Positions 16,186-25,512 of a stretch of 64,000 bases of DNA are shown here, piece by piece. Made by a program: the position numbers and the translations under genes. Origin of the DNA: Filifactor villosus (GTDB lineage: Bacteria > Bacillota > Clostridia > Peptostreptococcales > Filifactoraceae). The stretch spans positions 39,710 through 103,709 of the forward strand of contig NZ_JBHSHL010000007.1 of the NCBI RefSeq assembly GCF_042652965.1, in the 5' to 3' direction. Each line of letters begins with the position of its first letter. Positions within the stretch are counted from its first letter, which is position 1. The notes under the pieces were generated by a model. The model saw nothing but the letters and a program-made list of their open reading frames with translations, was not told where the DNA came from and ran no database searches.

Positions 16186-17877
16186 TTACTGAAACAGGTG
16201 TTTCTCAATATCAAGACGGATCTCTTCTTCCCTAGCTCTCGCCTCTTCTTCACAACTCGCTCTGACACAGAGATAAGCCTTCAACTTGGGCTCGGTCCCC
16301 GAGGGCCGGACTGTGAAGGAGGAGTCTGCTTCCAAGATATACTTAAGTACATCGGACTTGGGAAGAGCGTCGATTCCGTTTGCATAATCGAGGACTTGCA
16401 GGGTTTTTCTTCCTGCGATCTCGCCGATTCCGTTTCGGAAGGTATCCATAATGCCCTTCATTTTCTCAAAACCTTGTATTCCCTCGAATTCATAAGAATG
16501 AAGGGTGTTGAGGCAGTATCCGTATTTGTCATAGAGTTGTTTCAACTTCTCCGAGAGGGATATTCCTCTCGTCTTGTAGAAGGCAAACATCTCGCAGGTA
16601 AGGAAGGCTGCATTGACAGCATCTTTGTCCCTCACATACGTGCCGCTCAAATATCCGCAACTTTCTTCAAAACCGAAAATATAGTCGTTTTCTCTTCCTT
16701 CTTCTTCCATGTATCCTATTTGTTCTCCGATGAACTTAAATCCCGTAAGAACGTTTATCGTCTCCACAGCGTAGTTTTGCGCGATCTTCTCCGCCATGTC
16801 CGTCGTTACAATGGTCTTGATCATCACGGGAGAACTCGGCATGGTTCCAAGCTCTTTTCTTGCGGCACAGATATAATCAAACAACAATACCCCGATCTCG
16901 TTTCCTGTGAGAAGGGTATAGCCTTCTCCTTCTTTGACTGCAACCCCCAACCTGTCGCAGTCCGGATCGGTCGCCAAAAACAATTCAGCCTTCAACTGTT
17001 CGGCGTACTGCACTCCAAGTCTCATTGCTTCTTCTATCTCAGGGTTGGGATAGGGGCAGGTAGGGAAGGTTCCGTCCGGTTCAGCCTGTTCTTTGACTAC
17101 ACTGACCTTTTTGTAACCGCTTTCACGCAGAACCCTCGTCACAGGCTCCAAGCCCGCTCCGTGCAAGGATGAGTATACGATGGACACGTCCTTGTCCACC
17201 TCGGTATTCTCATCCAAAACAGATTGTTTTTTTACTTCTTCGATAAAGTTCGTGACAACTTCTTCTCCGATAAATTCGATCTTCCCCAACTCTTTCGCCT
17301 TGTCAAACTGCAACCTCAAAACATCTTGGAAGATGTCCAAGGCCTCTATCTCCCCAAAGATCTCATCAGCAACGCTCGTCGTAATCTGACAACCTTGAGA
17401 GTTGTATACCTTGTAGCCGTTGTACTTCGAAGGATTGTGAGAAGCTGTCACCATGACCCCCGCACAACAGCCCAAACTCCGAACGGCAAAAGAAACACAG
17501 GGAGTCGGCATCAGGCGGTCAAAAAGGAAAGCCTTGATGCCGTTGGCGGCAAAAACTTCCGCCGCTGTCCTTGCAAATACCTCGGACTTAATCCTCGAAT
17601 CGTAGCCGATCGCCACTTGGCGCTGTTCCCGAGGCACCTGCTTTAGGATGTAGTTTGCAAGGCCCTGAGACGCTTTTGCCACAGTGTAGATGTTGACACG
17701 GGAACTTCCCGCTCCGATCACTCCGCGAAGACCTCCCGTACCGAATTCCAGATTTTTGTAGAAGGCTTCCCGGACCTCTTCTTCCTTCCACGAAGCCATT
17801 TCCTTTATCAAGTCCGGATCTTCTTTTGCGTTTTTCATCCACAGCTCATACTGCTGAGTAATTTCCTGTCTATCCAT
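16186..17877 (-). CDS. pgcA: Phosphoglucomutase/phosphomannomutase
   Basis: About 563-aa alpha-D-phosphohexomutase resembling Bacillus PgcA along its whole length. All four active-site elements are present: phosphoserine loop TASHNPSKYNGYKVY, metal loop DPDCDRLGV, sugar-binding loop GFEESCGYL and phosphate-binding loop RPSGTEPKLKAY. Here it is last in a gmd-fcl-manC-manA-mutase group, so the expected job is mannose-6-P to mannose-1-P for GDP-mannose, although it may also act on glucose-6-P. The start at 17877 is set by AAGGAGAATAAG-ATG; an upstream in-frame codon at 17910 has no ribosome binding site. Confidence 0.92.
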   Translation of the reverse strand: MDRQEITQQYELWMKNAKEDPDLIKEMASWKEEEVREAFYKNLEFGTGGLRGVIGAGSSRVNIYTVAKASQGLANYILKQVPREQRQVAIGYDSRIKSEVFARTAAEVFAANGIKAFLFDRLMPTPCVSFAVRSLGCCAGVMVTASHNPSKYNGYKVYNSQGCQITTSVADEIFGEIEALDIFQDVLRLQFDKAKELGKIEFIGEEVVTNFIEEVKKQSVLDENTEVDKDVSIVYSSLHGAGLEPVTRVLRESGYKKVSVVKEQAEPDGTFPTCPYPNPEIEEAMRLGVQYAEQLKAELFLATDPDCDRLGVAVKEGEGYTLLTGNEIGVLLFDYICAARKELGTMPSSPVMIKTIVTTDMAEKIAQNYAVETINVLTGFKFIGEQIGYMEEEGRENDYIFGFEESCGYLSGTYVRDKDAVNAAFLTCEMFAFYKTRGISLSEKLKQLYDKYGYCLNTLHSYEFEGIQGFEKMKGIMDTFRNGIGEIAGRKTLQVLDYANGIDALPKSDVLKYILEADSSFTVRPSGTEPKLKAYLCVRASCEEEARAREEEIRLDIEKHLFQ

Positions 17878-17982
17878 CTTATTCTCCTTATTTCTTGTCT
17901 TACGATCCACTTTCTCGATCTGTTTTCAGTAAAACAGGGACAGTATCTCAAGTCGTTTCCAAGGATGGACCATCCTTCCTTC

Positions 17983-19020
17983 TCAACAACTTACTTTCAG
18001 CATTTGAAGGTTTCCGTGGATTTTCATCGGCACGGAACTTGCGGGTACAAAGATGCAGTCCCCTTTGAAGAAGTGGATGTACCTCTCTTGACCGAAAATC
18101 AGCACCCCACATCCGTCAATGCAGAGAAAGACTTGAAAGGAGTCCGGTCCGCTTTGAAACTCCGCCATCTGCCTATTCCTTTCCGTATTGATCAAAAGGC
18201 GTTCCACCTGAAAGTACTTGCATCTGCAAAGAAGCTCCGATGCACAGCCTCTTCTGTATTTAAGGACCCTCATAGGTTGCACGGGTTCCTTCTGCTCTGC
18301 CATATTCGCAACATCCAAGGCCTTTTCAATATGAAGTTCCCTCAACCTGCCGTCTTTATCAACCCGATTGTAGTCATAGAGACGATAGGTCAGGTTGGAA
18401 CTTTGTTGGATCTCGGCAATCAAAGAACCCGCTCCGATAGCATGTACCGTTCCCGCCTTGATAAAAAAAACATCATCCTTCTCGATCCTCTTCTTCTGCA
18501 AATACTTCTCGATTCTCTTGTTCTCTATGCTCTTTCTGATCTGCTCTTTGGTTACCTCACTGTGAAAACCGTAGATCAGCTTGGAGTCTTTTTTGGCATC
18601 GAGGACATACCACATCTCCGTCTTTCCTTTCGAGCCGTTCTCATGCCGATATGCGTACTCATCGTCGGGATGTACTTGGACGGACAGGTCTTTAGCGGCA
18701 TCGATCAATTTGATCAGTACGGGCAGTTCTCCGCCGGTCTGTACATCACTCCCCAGAAAAGAAGGATTCTCCTTCAAAACTTCGAGCAAGGTCCGCCCTC
18801 GATATCGTCCGCTGTCCACCGTGGACAGTCCGTCGGGATGGGTGGAACACTCCCAGGTCTCCGCCAGGGGGTAGGCCTCTATACCTTTGGAAAAATCATC
18901 GTTCAAGCGTCTTCCTCCCCAAAGATAATCTTTGTAAGCCGGCTTGAGAAGAAAGGGCTCATTCTTTGAAGAACTCGTATCCGGGTTCCTATTCTTCCAA
19001 TTCGAATTTTTGTTTATCAT
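17983..19020 (-). CDS. manA: Mannose-6-phosphate isomerase, class I
   Basis: About 345-aa cupin-fold zinc isomerase interconverting fructose-6-P and mannose-6-P, the entry to GDP-mannose. It shows YLWGGRRL near the start, AETWECSTHPDG, the metal-binding QVHPDDEYA and EMWYVLDA, and HAIGAGSLIAEIQ. These order the protein as in Bacillus ManA/YvyI-type enzymes. The start is ATG at 19020 or the GTG two codons upstream; both follow AAGGAG. It overlaps manC by about 32 nt, so the two are coupled. 105 nt separate it from the mutase. Confidence 0.92.
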   Translation of the reverse strand: MINKNSNWKNRNPDTSSSKNEPFLLKPAYKDYLWGGRRLNDDFSKGIEAYPLAETWECSTHPDGLSTVDSGRYRGRTLLEVLKENPSFLGSDVQTGGELPVLIKLIDAAKDLSVQVHPDDEYAYRHENGSKGKTEMWYVLDAKKDSKLIYGFHSEVTKEQIRKSIENKRIEKYLQKKRIEKDDVFFIKAGTVHAIGAGSLIAEIQQSSNLTYRLYDYNRVDKDGRLRELHIEKALDVANMAEQKEPVQPMRVLKYRRGCASELLCRCKYFQVERLLINTERNRQMAEFQSGPDSFQVFLCIDGCGVLIFGQERYIHFFKGDCIFVPASSVPMKIHGNLQMLKVSC

Positions 19021-20305
19021 CGACACTAATCTCCTTACCTAACTGCACTTCAATTAGTTTCAGTTCCGTTTCGGCAATGATCGTGTGTCTACACCCTGCC
19101 TCCATAGTAATGACATCGCCTGCTTGGACCATCTGCTGCATCCCGTCTACAATCGTTTTTCCCCTTCCCGAGATAACGGTCCATACCTCATTTCGTCTAT
19201 CGTGACTGTGATAGTTCATCCGATGTCCGGGACGCAGGGTGACCTTAATGGTCAAACTCTCCTCTTCTATGTCCAAGACACGAAAACTTCCCCAAGACTT
19301 ATCCGCAAACATGATCCTTCCGCTTATCTCATCGACGAAAGGTTTGATATAGCTCGATTGTTGTTTGTCCGAGACGAGAATCCCTTCCGGACTTGCGGAT
19401 ATCACCGCATCCTTGAGCCCCATACAGAGAATCGGCACATCCAGTTCATTGATGACATGCACATTGTCACAGGTCTCGTTAAGGATTGCTTCTCCGATCT
19501 TGATCTCCTCCATGGCTTCCGTAAGAGTGTTCCAAGTCCCAAGATCTTTCCACTGTCCCGAAAAGCGAAGAACTTCAATCTCCTCTTCTTTTTCCGCCAC
19601 AGCGTAGTCAAAACTGATCTTCGTCATATCTTCGTACCTGTCATAGAGGTCTTCGTAATCCTTAAAGTCGATCAATTCATGGGCCTTATCGAGCATATAA
19701 CCCACCTTATAGGCAAAGACTCCCCCGTTCCACAAGGCTCCCGCATCGATGTAAGTTTGAGCGGTCTTAGTGTCCGGTTTCTCCTTGAAGCTCTCTACCT
19801 TACTCACATCATCCTTGTTTTCGGGAAGGATGTATCCGTATTTCTCACTCGGATAAGTCGGCTCGATGCCCATGAGACACAAGTTGGAGTTTCCCTGTTT
19901 CGCCAATTCTCCCAGTTTTTTTATCGTCTTGAAATATTCCTCATCGACATAGGGATCGACGGGACAAACGACGACGGAATCTTCTCTGCTCACTCCCCTT
20001 ACATCGTGTAAGTAGGCAGTTGCAAGCGCAATAGCAGGAAAAGTGTCCCGTCTGCAAGGTTCGACGCAAATATTTACCTTGTCGCCGATCTGGTTATGGA
20101 TCGAAGACACCTGAGACTTGGAAGTCGCGACCGTGATCTGCGCACCTTCATCTACCTGTTTAATCTGTCTGTACATCCTCTGTACCATTGATTCATAACT
20201 TCCGTCTTCTTTCTTAAATATCTTGATGAACTGTTTGGAGCGCACGTCATTGGAAAGGGGCCACAGTCTCTTTCCCGAACCTCCCGACAGCAAAATAATA
20301 TTCAT
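18989..20305 (-). CDS. manC: Mannose-1-phosphate guanylyltransferase with C-terminal cupin
   Basis: 438 aa. The N-terminal nucleotidyltransferase has the pyrophosphorylase loop LSGGSGKRLWPLSN and the substrate-binding FKEKPD. The C-terminal 110 residues are a cupin of the type II isomerase kind (RPGHRMNYHSHDRRNEVW, then VQAGDVITM and AGCRHTI). It makes GDP-mannose from GTP and mannose-1-P. Because a separate ManA is encoded next door, the cupin may be non-isomerase or redundant. The ribosome binding site is GGAGAGATTCTC-ATG. It overlaps manA and follows the fucose synthase gene by 47 nt. Confidence 0.92.
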   Translation of the reverse strand: MNIILLSGGSGKRLWPLSNDVRSKQFIKIFKKEDGSYESMVQRMYRQIKQVDEGAQITVATSKSQVSSIHNQIGDKVNICVEPCRRDTFPAIALATAYLHDVRGVSREDSVVVCPVDPYVDEEYFKTIKKLGELAKQGNSNLCLMGIEPTYPSEKYGYILPENKDDVSKVESFKEKPDTKTAQTYIDAGALWNGGVFAYKVGYMLDKAHELIDFKDYEDLYDRYEDMTKISFDYAVAEKEEEIEVLRFSGQWKDLGTWNTLTEAMEEIKIGEAILNETCDNVHVINELDVPILCMGLKDAVISASPEGILVSDKQQSSYIKPFVDEISGRIMFADKSWGSFRVLDIEEESLTIKVTLRPGHRMNYHSHDRRNEVWTVISGRGKTIVDGMQQMVQAGDVITMEAGCRHTIIAETELKLIEVQLGKEISVDDKQKFELEE

Positions 20306-20352
20306 GAGAATCTCTCCTTCTCTGATTTCCCTCTCTCGAAAAAATTCGCTTC

Positions 20353-21297
20353 TTACCTCTGAGCTCTATTGGGATTATTCAAAAAATCTTCATAGGCCAA
20401 TCGGATCCCGTCTCTCAATTCCGTCTTGTATTTCCAACCCAAGGCTTCCAACTTGGATACATCGAGGAGCTTTCTCGGAGTTCCGTCCGGCTTATCCGTA
20501 TCCCAAACGATGGAGCCTTTATAGCCTACGATTTCCGAAACGAGTTCAGTGAGTTTTTTTATCGTAATCTCTTTTCCGGTTCCCACATTGACGGTTTGAT
20601 TTCCCGAATAGTTGTTCATCAGGAATACGCAGGCATCCGCCAAATCGTCCACATAGAGGAACTCTCTTAGAGGAGTGCCCGTTCCCCAACAGGCTACCTC
20701 TGGAACGCCCCCTTCCTTCGCTTCGTGAAAACGACGGATCAGAGCCGGAAGAACATGGCTGTTTGTCGGATGATAATTGTCATTCGGACCGTAAAGGTTC
20801 GTAGGCATCACGGATATATAGTCGGTCCCATACTGTCTGTTCAAATATTCACAGTATTTAAGACCCGATATCTTAGCCAAAGCATAGGCCTCATTCGTCT
20901 CCTCCAGAGAACCTGTCAACAAACAGGACTCCGGCATAGGCTGAGGTGCAAACTTAGGGTAGATACACGAAGATCCGAGAAATTCGAGTTTCTTGCATCC
21001 GTTCTTCCATGCGCTGTGGATCACGTTCATCTCCATCACCATATTCTCATACATAAAGTCTGCAAGGGCGGAGCTGTTTGCCACGATCCCTCCGACTTTG
21101 GCCGCAGCCAAAAAGACGTAATCGGGTCTTTCCTCCTCAAAGAAGGTCTCTACCTCCTCCTGGCGGCACAAGTCGAGTTCTTTATGAGTCCTGGTAACAA
21201 TATTGTTGTAGCCCTCGGCCTCCAATCTTCTTACAATGGCGGAGCCCACCATGCCCCTATGTCCCGCAACATAGATCTTATCGTTTTGTTTCATCAT
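20353..21297 (-). CDS. fcl: GDP-L-fucose synthase
   Basis: About 314-aa extended short-chain dehydrogenase. It has the NADP-binding GHRGMVGSAIVRRL, the SSCIYPKFAPQP segment, the catalytic Tyr-x-x-x-Lys in YALAKISGLKYCE, and the family-specific PTNLYGPNDNYHPTNSHVLPALIRRF. It performs the 3,5-epimerisation and 4-reduction that turn GDP-4-keto-6-deoxymannose into GDP-L-fucose, completing the pathway begun by Gmd. The start at 21297 follows GGAAGGAAG; a TTG three codons upstream is less likely. The 207-bp gap to gmd contains a family A repeat in the expected transcript. Confidence 0.93.
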   Translation of the reverse strand: MMKQNDKIYVAGHRGMVGSAIVRRLEAEGYNNIVTRTHKELDLCRQEEVETFFEEERPDYVFLAAAKVGGIVANSSALADFMYENMVMEMNVIHSAWKNGCKKLEFLGSSCIYPKFAPQPMPESCLLTGSLEETNEAYALAKISGLKYCEYLNRQYGTDYISVMPTNLYGPNDNYHPTNSHVLPALIRRFHEAKEGGVPEVACWGTGTPLREFLYVDDLADACVFLMNNYSGNQTVNVGTGKEITIKKLTELVSEIVGYKGSIVWDTDKPDGTPRKLLDVSKLEALGWKYKTELRDGIRLAYEDFLNNPNRAQR

Positions 21298-21362
21298 TTC
21301 TTTCAACTTCCTTCCGACCGTTTATGTCATCCGCTTTGTTTCTTTGATTACAGGTTTATCTT

Positions 21363-21476
21363 ATACTACTATCCGTTTGAAGAGTTGATATCAATACTCT
21401 GTATTTTATGGGGAATGAAACGATTTTTCGTATTTTGGGAAGCGGGTATAGCCACGCTTCGATTGGAGAATAGTAA
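21363..21476 (-). repeat. Family A repeat between gmd and fcl
   Basis: Reverse orientation and divergent. The right end ATTGGAGAATAGTAA and the left end ATACTACTATCCG are inverted repeats; the core GATTTTTCG matches. It lies inside the presumed gmd-fcl transcript. Confidence 0.65.
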
Positions 21477-21504
21477 TAAGATCGTGACTTTTGTTTCGCT
21501 CTAT

Positions 21505-22557
21505 TTAAGCCTTTCCCCTTCTTCTCGCTTCTTCTTTGGCAAGGTTTCGGTCATGTTCGGCCATCAATCTGATCAGCTCTTCATAGCTCGTCTTCTGAGG
21601 ATTCCATCCCAAAACATTCTTCGCCTTGCTCGGATCTCCCCAGAGATTATCGACATCTGTCGGTCTGAACCATGCAGGATTGACACATACAAGCATCTTT
21701 CCCGTCTTTACATCATAGCCCTTTTCATCCAGGCCGCTTCCTTCCCATCGAAGTGTGATTCCATTTGCCGCAAAAGCTTTTTCGGTGAAGTCCCTGACCG
21801 TATGCTGTTCTCCCGTCGCGATCACAAAGTCCTCAGGTACATCGTGTTGGAGCATGAGCCACATACACTCGACATAGTCCTTGGCGTAACCCCAGTCCCT
21901 CAAAGAATCCATATTTCCAAGTTCGAGATGATCTTGGAGTCCCTCTGCGATCCTTCCCGCAGCGAGGGTGATCTTTCTTGTTACAAAATTTTCTCCGCGA
22001 CGTTCGGACTCGTGATTGAACAAAATCCCGTTTACCGCAAACATCCCGTATGCTTCCCTGTACTCCTTGGTGATCCAAAAGCCGTACTGTTTTGCCACTG
22101 CATACGGACTGTAGGGATGAAACGGAGTTGTCTCTTTTTGAGGAACTTCTTCGACTTTTCCGTACAACTCCGATGTCGATGCCTGATATATCCTTGTCTT
22201 ATCGGTCAAATTTAAGATCCGGACCGCCTCCAGGACACGCAAGACTCCGATGGCATCGATGTCTCCCGAATACTCCGGTACATCGAAAGAGACCTGAACA
22301 TGGGACTGTGCCGCCAGGTTGTAGATCTCATCCGGTTGAACCATGTTTATGATCCGAATCAAAGAGGAAGAGTCCGAAAGATCTCCGTCGTGCAGTCTAA
22401 TAGAGCCTGCTTCAATCAAATGATCTATCCTCTGCGTGTTGGACACCGAGGCTCTTCTTACCATTCCATGTACTTCGTAGCCCTTCTCCAAAAGAAATTC
22501 GGCTAAATAAGAACCGTCCTGTCCCGTAATTCCGGTTATCAAAGCTATCTTCTTCAT
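21505..22557 (-). CDS. gmd: GDP-mannose 4,6-dehydratase
   Basis: About 350 aa. It has the Rossmann motif ITGITGQDGSYLAEFLL, RIDHLIEAGSIRLHDGDL, catalytic STSELYG with YAVAKQYGFW (Tyr-x-x-x-Lys), and the diagnostic NHESERRGENFVTRKI. It converts GDP-mannose to GDP-4-keto-6-deoxymannose, which the adjacent Fcl turns into GDP-fucose. The start is ATG at 22557 behind GGAGGAG; the in-frame TTG four codons earlier overlaps that binding site and is rejected. It heads a five-gene GDP-fucose group that ends with the mutase. Confidence 0.94.
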   Translation of the reverse strand: MKKIALITGITGQDGSYLAEFLLEKGYEVHGMVRRASVSNTQRIDHLIEAGSIRLHDGDLSDSSSLIRIINMVQPDEIYNLAAQSHVQVSFDVPEYSGDIDAIGVLRVLEAVRILNLTDKTRIYQASTSELYGKVEEVPQKETTPFHPYSPYAVAKQYGFWITKEYREAYGMFAVNGILFNHESERRGENFVTRKITLAAGRIAEGLQDHLELGNMDSLRDWGYAKDYVECMWLMLQHDVPEDFVIATGEQHTVRDFTEKAFAANGITLRWEGSGLDEKGYDVKTGKMLVCVNPAWFRPTDVDNLWGDPSKAKNVLGWNPQKTSYEELIRLMAEHDRNLAKEEARRRGKA

Positions 22558-23008
22558 AATCTCCTCCAAATCAAAATCTTATCGAAATTCCACCTGATCA
22601 AAAAATAAATGAAGTATACGCGGACAAAATCTTTCAAACGGATTAAGATGTTTTAGAAAAATAATGCCCAAAGACACACCATATTTTTTGCGGTTTTAAT
22701 ACTATTCTCCGATAAAAGTATGGTTATATCCACACCCTCAGATACAAAAATCTATTTTATAGTTATAGAATAAAGACATTGATATTCATCGTTCCAACGA
22801 ACAATAGTATAAAATACAGAAAATCTTTGAAATAAACGGTTCCAAGAATGTATTGTCCATGCAAAAAGATTTGACACTATTTTTTGAATGATGTGGTATC
22901 TCTCCAACACAGTTTTCGTATTAACCAAAAGAAATGACGGGATAGTAACTCCTGTATCCGACGTTCCCTGCTCAAACAATGATCTTCTCCCATCATTGTC
23001 TTTATCGT
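22558..23008. other. 451-bp gap between the ATP-grasp gene and gmd
   Basis: It contains a family A repeat (22699-22810). The flanks show no gene, RNA or clear terminator. A promoter for the GDP-fucose group could lie here, but I cannot point to one. Confidence 0.4.
22699..22810 (+). repeat. Family A repeat, divergent copy
   Basis: Ends ATACTATTCTCCGATAAAAGTATGG and CGAACAATAGTAT, 112 bp. The interior differs from the main subtype and is closer to the degenerate copy at 48372-48482 (TGGTTATATCCACA, GACATTGATAT). Confidence 0.7.
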
Positions 23009-23908
23009 CTATAAAGTGATCTCATCTCCCAAGATCCGTTCATACTCGACCGGAGAAATAGGCATATATCCCGCACTGGGAGTGAAGGTAAACTCGGAAA
23101 GATAGATCTCTCCATTGATCTGATACATATCCACCCTCAAAAATTTGGTTCCCTTTGAGAAAAAACGAGCCAATTCAACCATATCTTCAAAGCGGGAAGG
23201 CTTCTGCGGAAGTTCGTCCAATTCCTTATAATCCGAACGCCCGAAAGGTGCGGGCTTCCAATCCATATCCAAAAAACTGATTCGAGTCTCCCCTTCATCT
23301 GAAAAGGCGCTCCCTGAAAATCCTACCGATATATACAGATACTTGGGCTCTCCGTTGAAACAGTAAAACTTGTGATCCATCAATCCTATCCCCTCGGTAT
23401 CCGCATCGTCCTTCATCAGCTTCTCTGCGATGATCCGAGGTTTTGCATTTTTATAAGGCCACTCTCTATGAGCATAATAGTAATTTGTACTCAGGAGTTT
23501 AGTGAAGGTCTTGTCCAAAAACTCCATATCCAACTTCGACTTATCCTTACAGATAATAAGTCCTCCGCTGTCATGCGTACACTTTAATACAAACTCTTCG
23601 GGAAGAGTGTCGAAGTTGATATCTTTGAAGCTCTCCCACACCCCTAAAACAGGGATCACATGCTCTTGGCCTACCAGACCTGCAACATAGTTCTTCGCCT
23701 CATACTTATCAACCATCGTCGTGTAGATGTCTTTTCTGTCGTGGATCTTCAACCACTGGAGTTTTTCATTGAAAGTTTTGGGATTCTTTAGATCCAAGCT
23801 CTTACCCACTGCAAAATGATAACACAATTTCAAATACCATGAATCCGGCATCCAATTCAGCATGTCCTTACTTCTCAGTTGTCTAAAAATTCTTCTTGTA
23901 AAACTCAT
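23009..23908 (-). CDS. TupA-like ATP-grasp protein
   Basis: About 299 aa of the TupA-like ATP-grasp family (PF14305) often found in polysaccharide and teichuronopeptide loci. Family landmarks are the N-terminal PKTFNEKLQWLKIHDR, MVDKYEAKNYV, VLKCTHDSGG, then KPRIIAEKLM, DHKFYCFNGEPKYLYI and LRVDMYQINGEIYLSEFTFTPSAG. Members are thought to ligate amino acids or modify glycans with them; the substrate here is unknown. The start at 23908 follows AAGGAAAG. The frame upstream to 24001 runs through a family C repeat and is judged untranslated. It sits between glycosyltransferase genes and the GDP-fucose group. Confidence 0.85.
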   Translation of the reverse strand: MSFTRRIFRQLRSKDMLNWMPDSWYLKLCYHFAVGKSLDLKNPKTFNEKLQWLKIHDRKDIYTTMVDKYEAKNYVAGLVGQEHVIPVLGVWESFKDINFDTLPEEFVLKCTHDSGGLIICKDKSKLDMEFLDKTFTKLLSTNYYYAHREWPYKNAKPRIIAEKLMKDDADTEGIGLMDHKFYCFNGEPKYLYISVGFSGSAFSDEGETRISFLDMDWKPAPFGRSDYKELDELPQKPSRFEDMVELARFFSKGTKFLRVDMYQINGEIYLSEFTFTPSAGYMPISPVEYERILGDEITL

Positions 23909-23989
23909 TCTTTCCTTCTTTCTGTATTGCTTTTCTTGCTGTATTGCTTTTGGGAACACCGCACGATAGAACCTTCCTGTTTTTCTTTT

Positions 23990-24058
23990 TATAGAACGCA
24001 AAGGTTGGTCATATCAAAATTTTCAAAAATTTTATATTTTGTATAAAATTGATTTTAT
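23990..24058 (-). repeat. Family C repeat, copy 2
   Basis: In reverse it reads TAAAATCAATTTTATAC, an ATAAAATTTTTG block, GATATGACCAACCTTTGCG, then TTCTATAAAAA. It aligns with copies at 15952 and 48514 and fills most of the gap upstream of the ATP-grasp gene. Confidence 0.6.
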
Positions 24059-24092
24059 GATATTTATTTAAATTTTGCGGTATCGCCTTTTC

Positions 24093-25265
24093 TTATTTTT
24101 GCAAATCTCTAAGTGCCTTTTCCAATTTAAGGCTCCAATTATGATAGTCAAACCTATGTTGCACGCAGGATATAGCATTGGATGAATACTCCAAATACTC
24201 CTCCCTGTTCAAATTGATCGCTATGGACAAGACCCTTCTGCACGACTCGATGTCATGCTCTTCTATAAATATACTGTTTACTCCATTCTCCAAATAATAT
24301 CTGGTATAGTCTCCTACTTTGGAAGCTAGGGGAACAATGCCGAAATTCATCGTCTCAGGCACCTTACTCGGAAAATTCGCCCTTGTCATCTGACAAGTTT
24401 CACGAACCAGCAGAAGGTAGTGCATCTTCCGGTACAGATCTATCAGTTCATCATACTTCATCCACTTATGAATGATACCGTGTTTTTGGAAGATCTCCCA
24501 CTCTTCTTCGGACAAGGCTTGACGCACCTTATCCCTCTTTACTCCACAAAGGTGAAGCTCACTTCTCTCAAGATCGGATCTCTCCAGGGCACAGTAGGAT
24601 TTGAGCATCACCGAAAGAGAATCCTTCATCATTCCGTGCGCCGGTATAATGATCCGATATTTGGAAAACTCCTTCTCTTCTCTCTCAAATTCGGAACAAT
24701 CCGCCATGATCGGTATCAAAAAGGTCTTACAGCCCAAATTTTGAAAATACTCCTCAATAAAGGTGCTGATCGGAAAAATTAAGTCGAATTGAGAAAAGTA
24801 TCGTTCCAAAATCTCAAGGTAGATCCGATATTCTCTATCCGGATGCTTCCCGTCAAACTCTTTTCTGTCAAAAAGCTCCAGCACTCCTCCTATGATCTTG
24901 AAGCCTATCTCTTCTCTTAGTTTTAACAAGCCCCTCAAAAAAGAACGTCTCGTTATAAAAACAAAAACATAGTCTCCGGAGTCGATCTTCATCTTCTTTA
25001 AGATGGATATCCTCTTTCTTAAAAAACCCGTCCTCGACTGAACAAACCTTGTCAGTCGATTATCTCCAAACTCCGCTCTCAATATTTTCAGACCCCTATA
25101 TTCCACTTCATCGGCATCGGAAGAAATGATCTCCTTATTCAGCTGAGAAATAATATAAGGCTGCATTCCCGCTTCTTTGATGCAAAGAGCAAGATACTGT
25201 ATATAGTTTGAATTTGCTCCATGCCGAGGAAACATTCCGTCAGTAAAAATAAAGACCCTATCCAA
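24093..25265 (-). CDS. GT-B (GT1/GT4-like) glycosyltransferase
   Basis: 390 aa. The N-terminal domain starts with VFIFTDGMFPRHGANSNYI, the C-terminal half has the nucleotide-sugar region YRKMHYLLLVRE, and the end carries SKVPETMNFGIVPLASKVGDY (an E-x7-E-like pattern). No TM segments. It is probably a family 4-type transferase assembling the repeat unit; donor unknown. The start codon appears to be TTG preceded by GGGGG and TTAGGGG. Gaps of 184 nt and 247 nt separate it from the ATP-grasp and flippase genes. Confidence 0.78.
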   Translation of the reverse strand: MDRVFIFTDGMFPRHGANSNYIQYLALCIKEAGMQPYIISQLNKEIISSDADEVEYRGLKILRAEFGDNRLTRFVQSRTGFLRKRISILKKMKIDSGDYVFVFITRRSFLRGLLKLREEIGFKIIGGVLELFDRKEFDGKHPDREYRIYLEILERYFSQFDLIFPISTFIEEYFQNLGCKTFLIPIMADCSEFEREEKEFSKYRIIIPAHGMMKDSLSVMLKSYCALERSDLERSELHLCGVKRDKVRQALSEEEWEIFQKHGIIHKWMKYDELIDLYRKMHYLLLVRETCQMTRANFPSKVPETMNFGIVPLASKVGDYTRYYLENGVNSIFIEEHDIESCRRVLSIAINLNREEYLEYSSNAISCVQHRFDYHNWSLKLEKALRDLQK

Positions 25266-25512
25266 CCCCTAACCCCCTTCTAAAACAAAGTTTCTTGAAG
25301 TACCCATACAGCTAAAAGAAAATCTTCTATTTAAAGCTGCCCTTTAATAATATTCTTTATATTTATATACTTGTGCATTTTTTACCTCAGATCCTTAAAC
25401 CAATCATTTTACAATGACACGAGTTTTGTCTTTCTTTCCGGCACGCTTCCAAAAGTCACCGGATCTCATGTCTCCTTGTTTTCCGATGTCTTTTGATAAC
25501 GGACCTTTCCCA

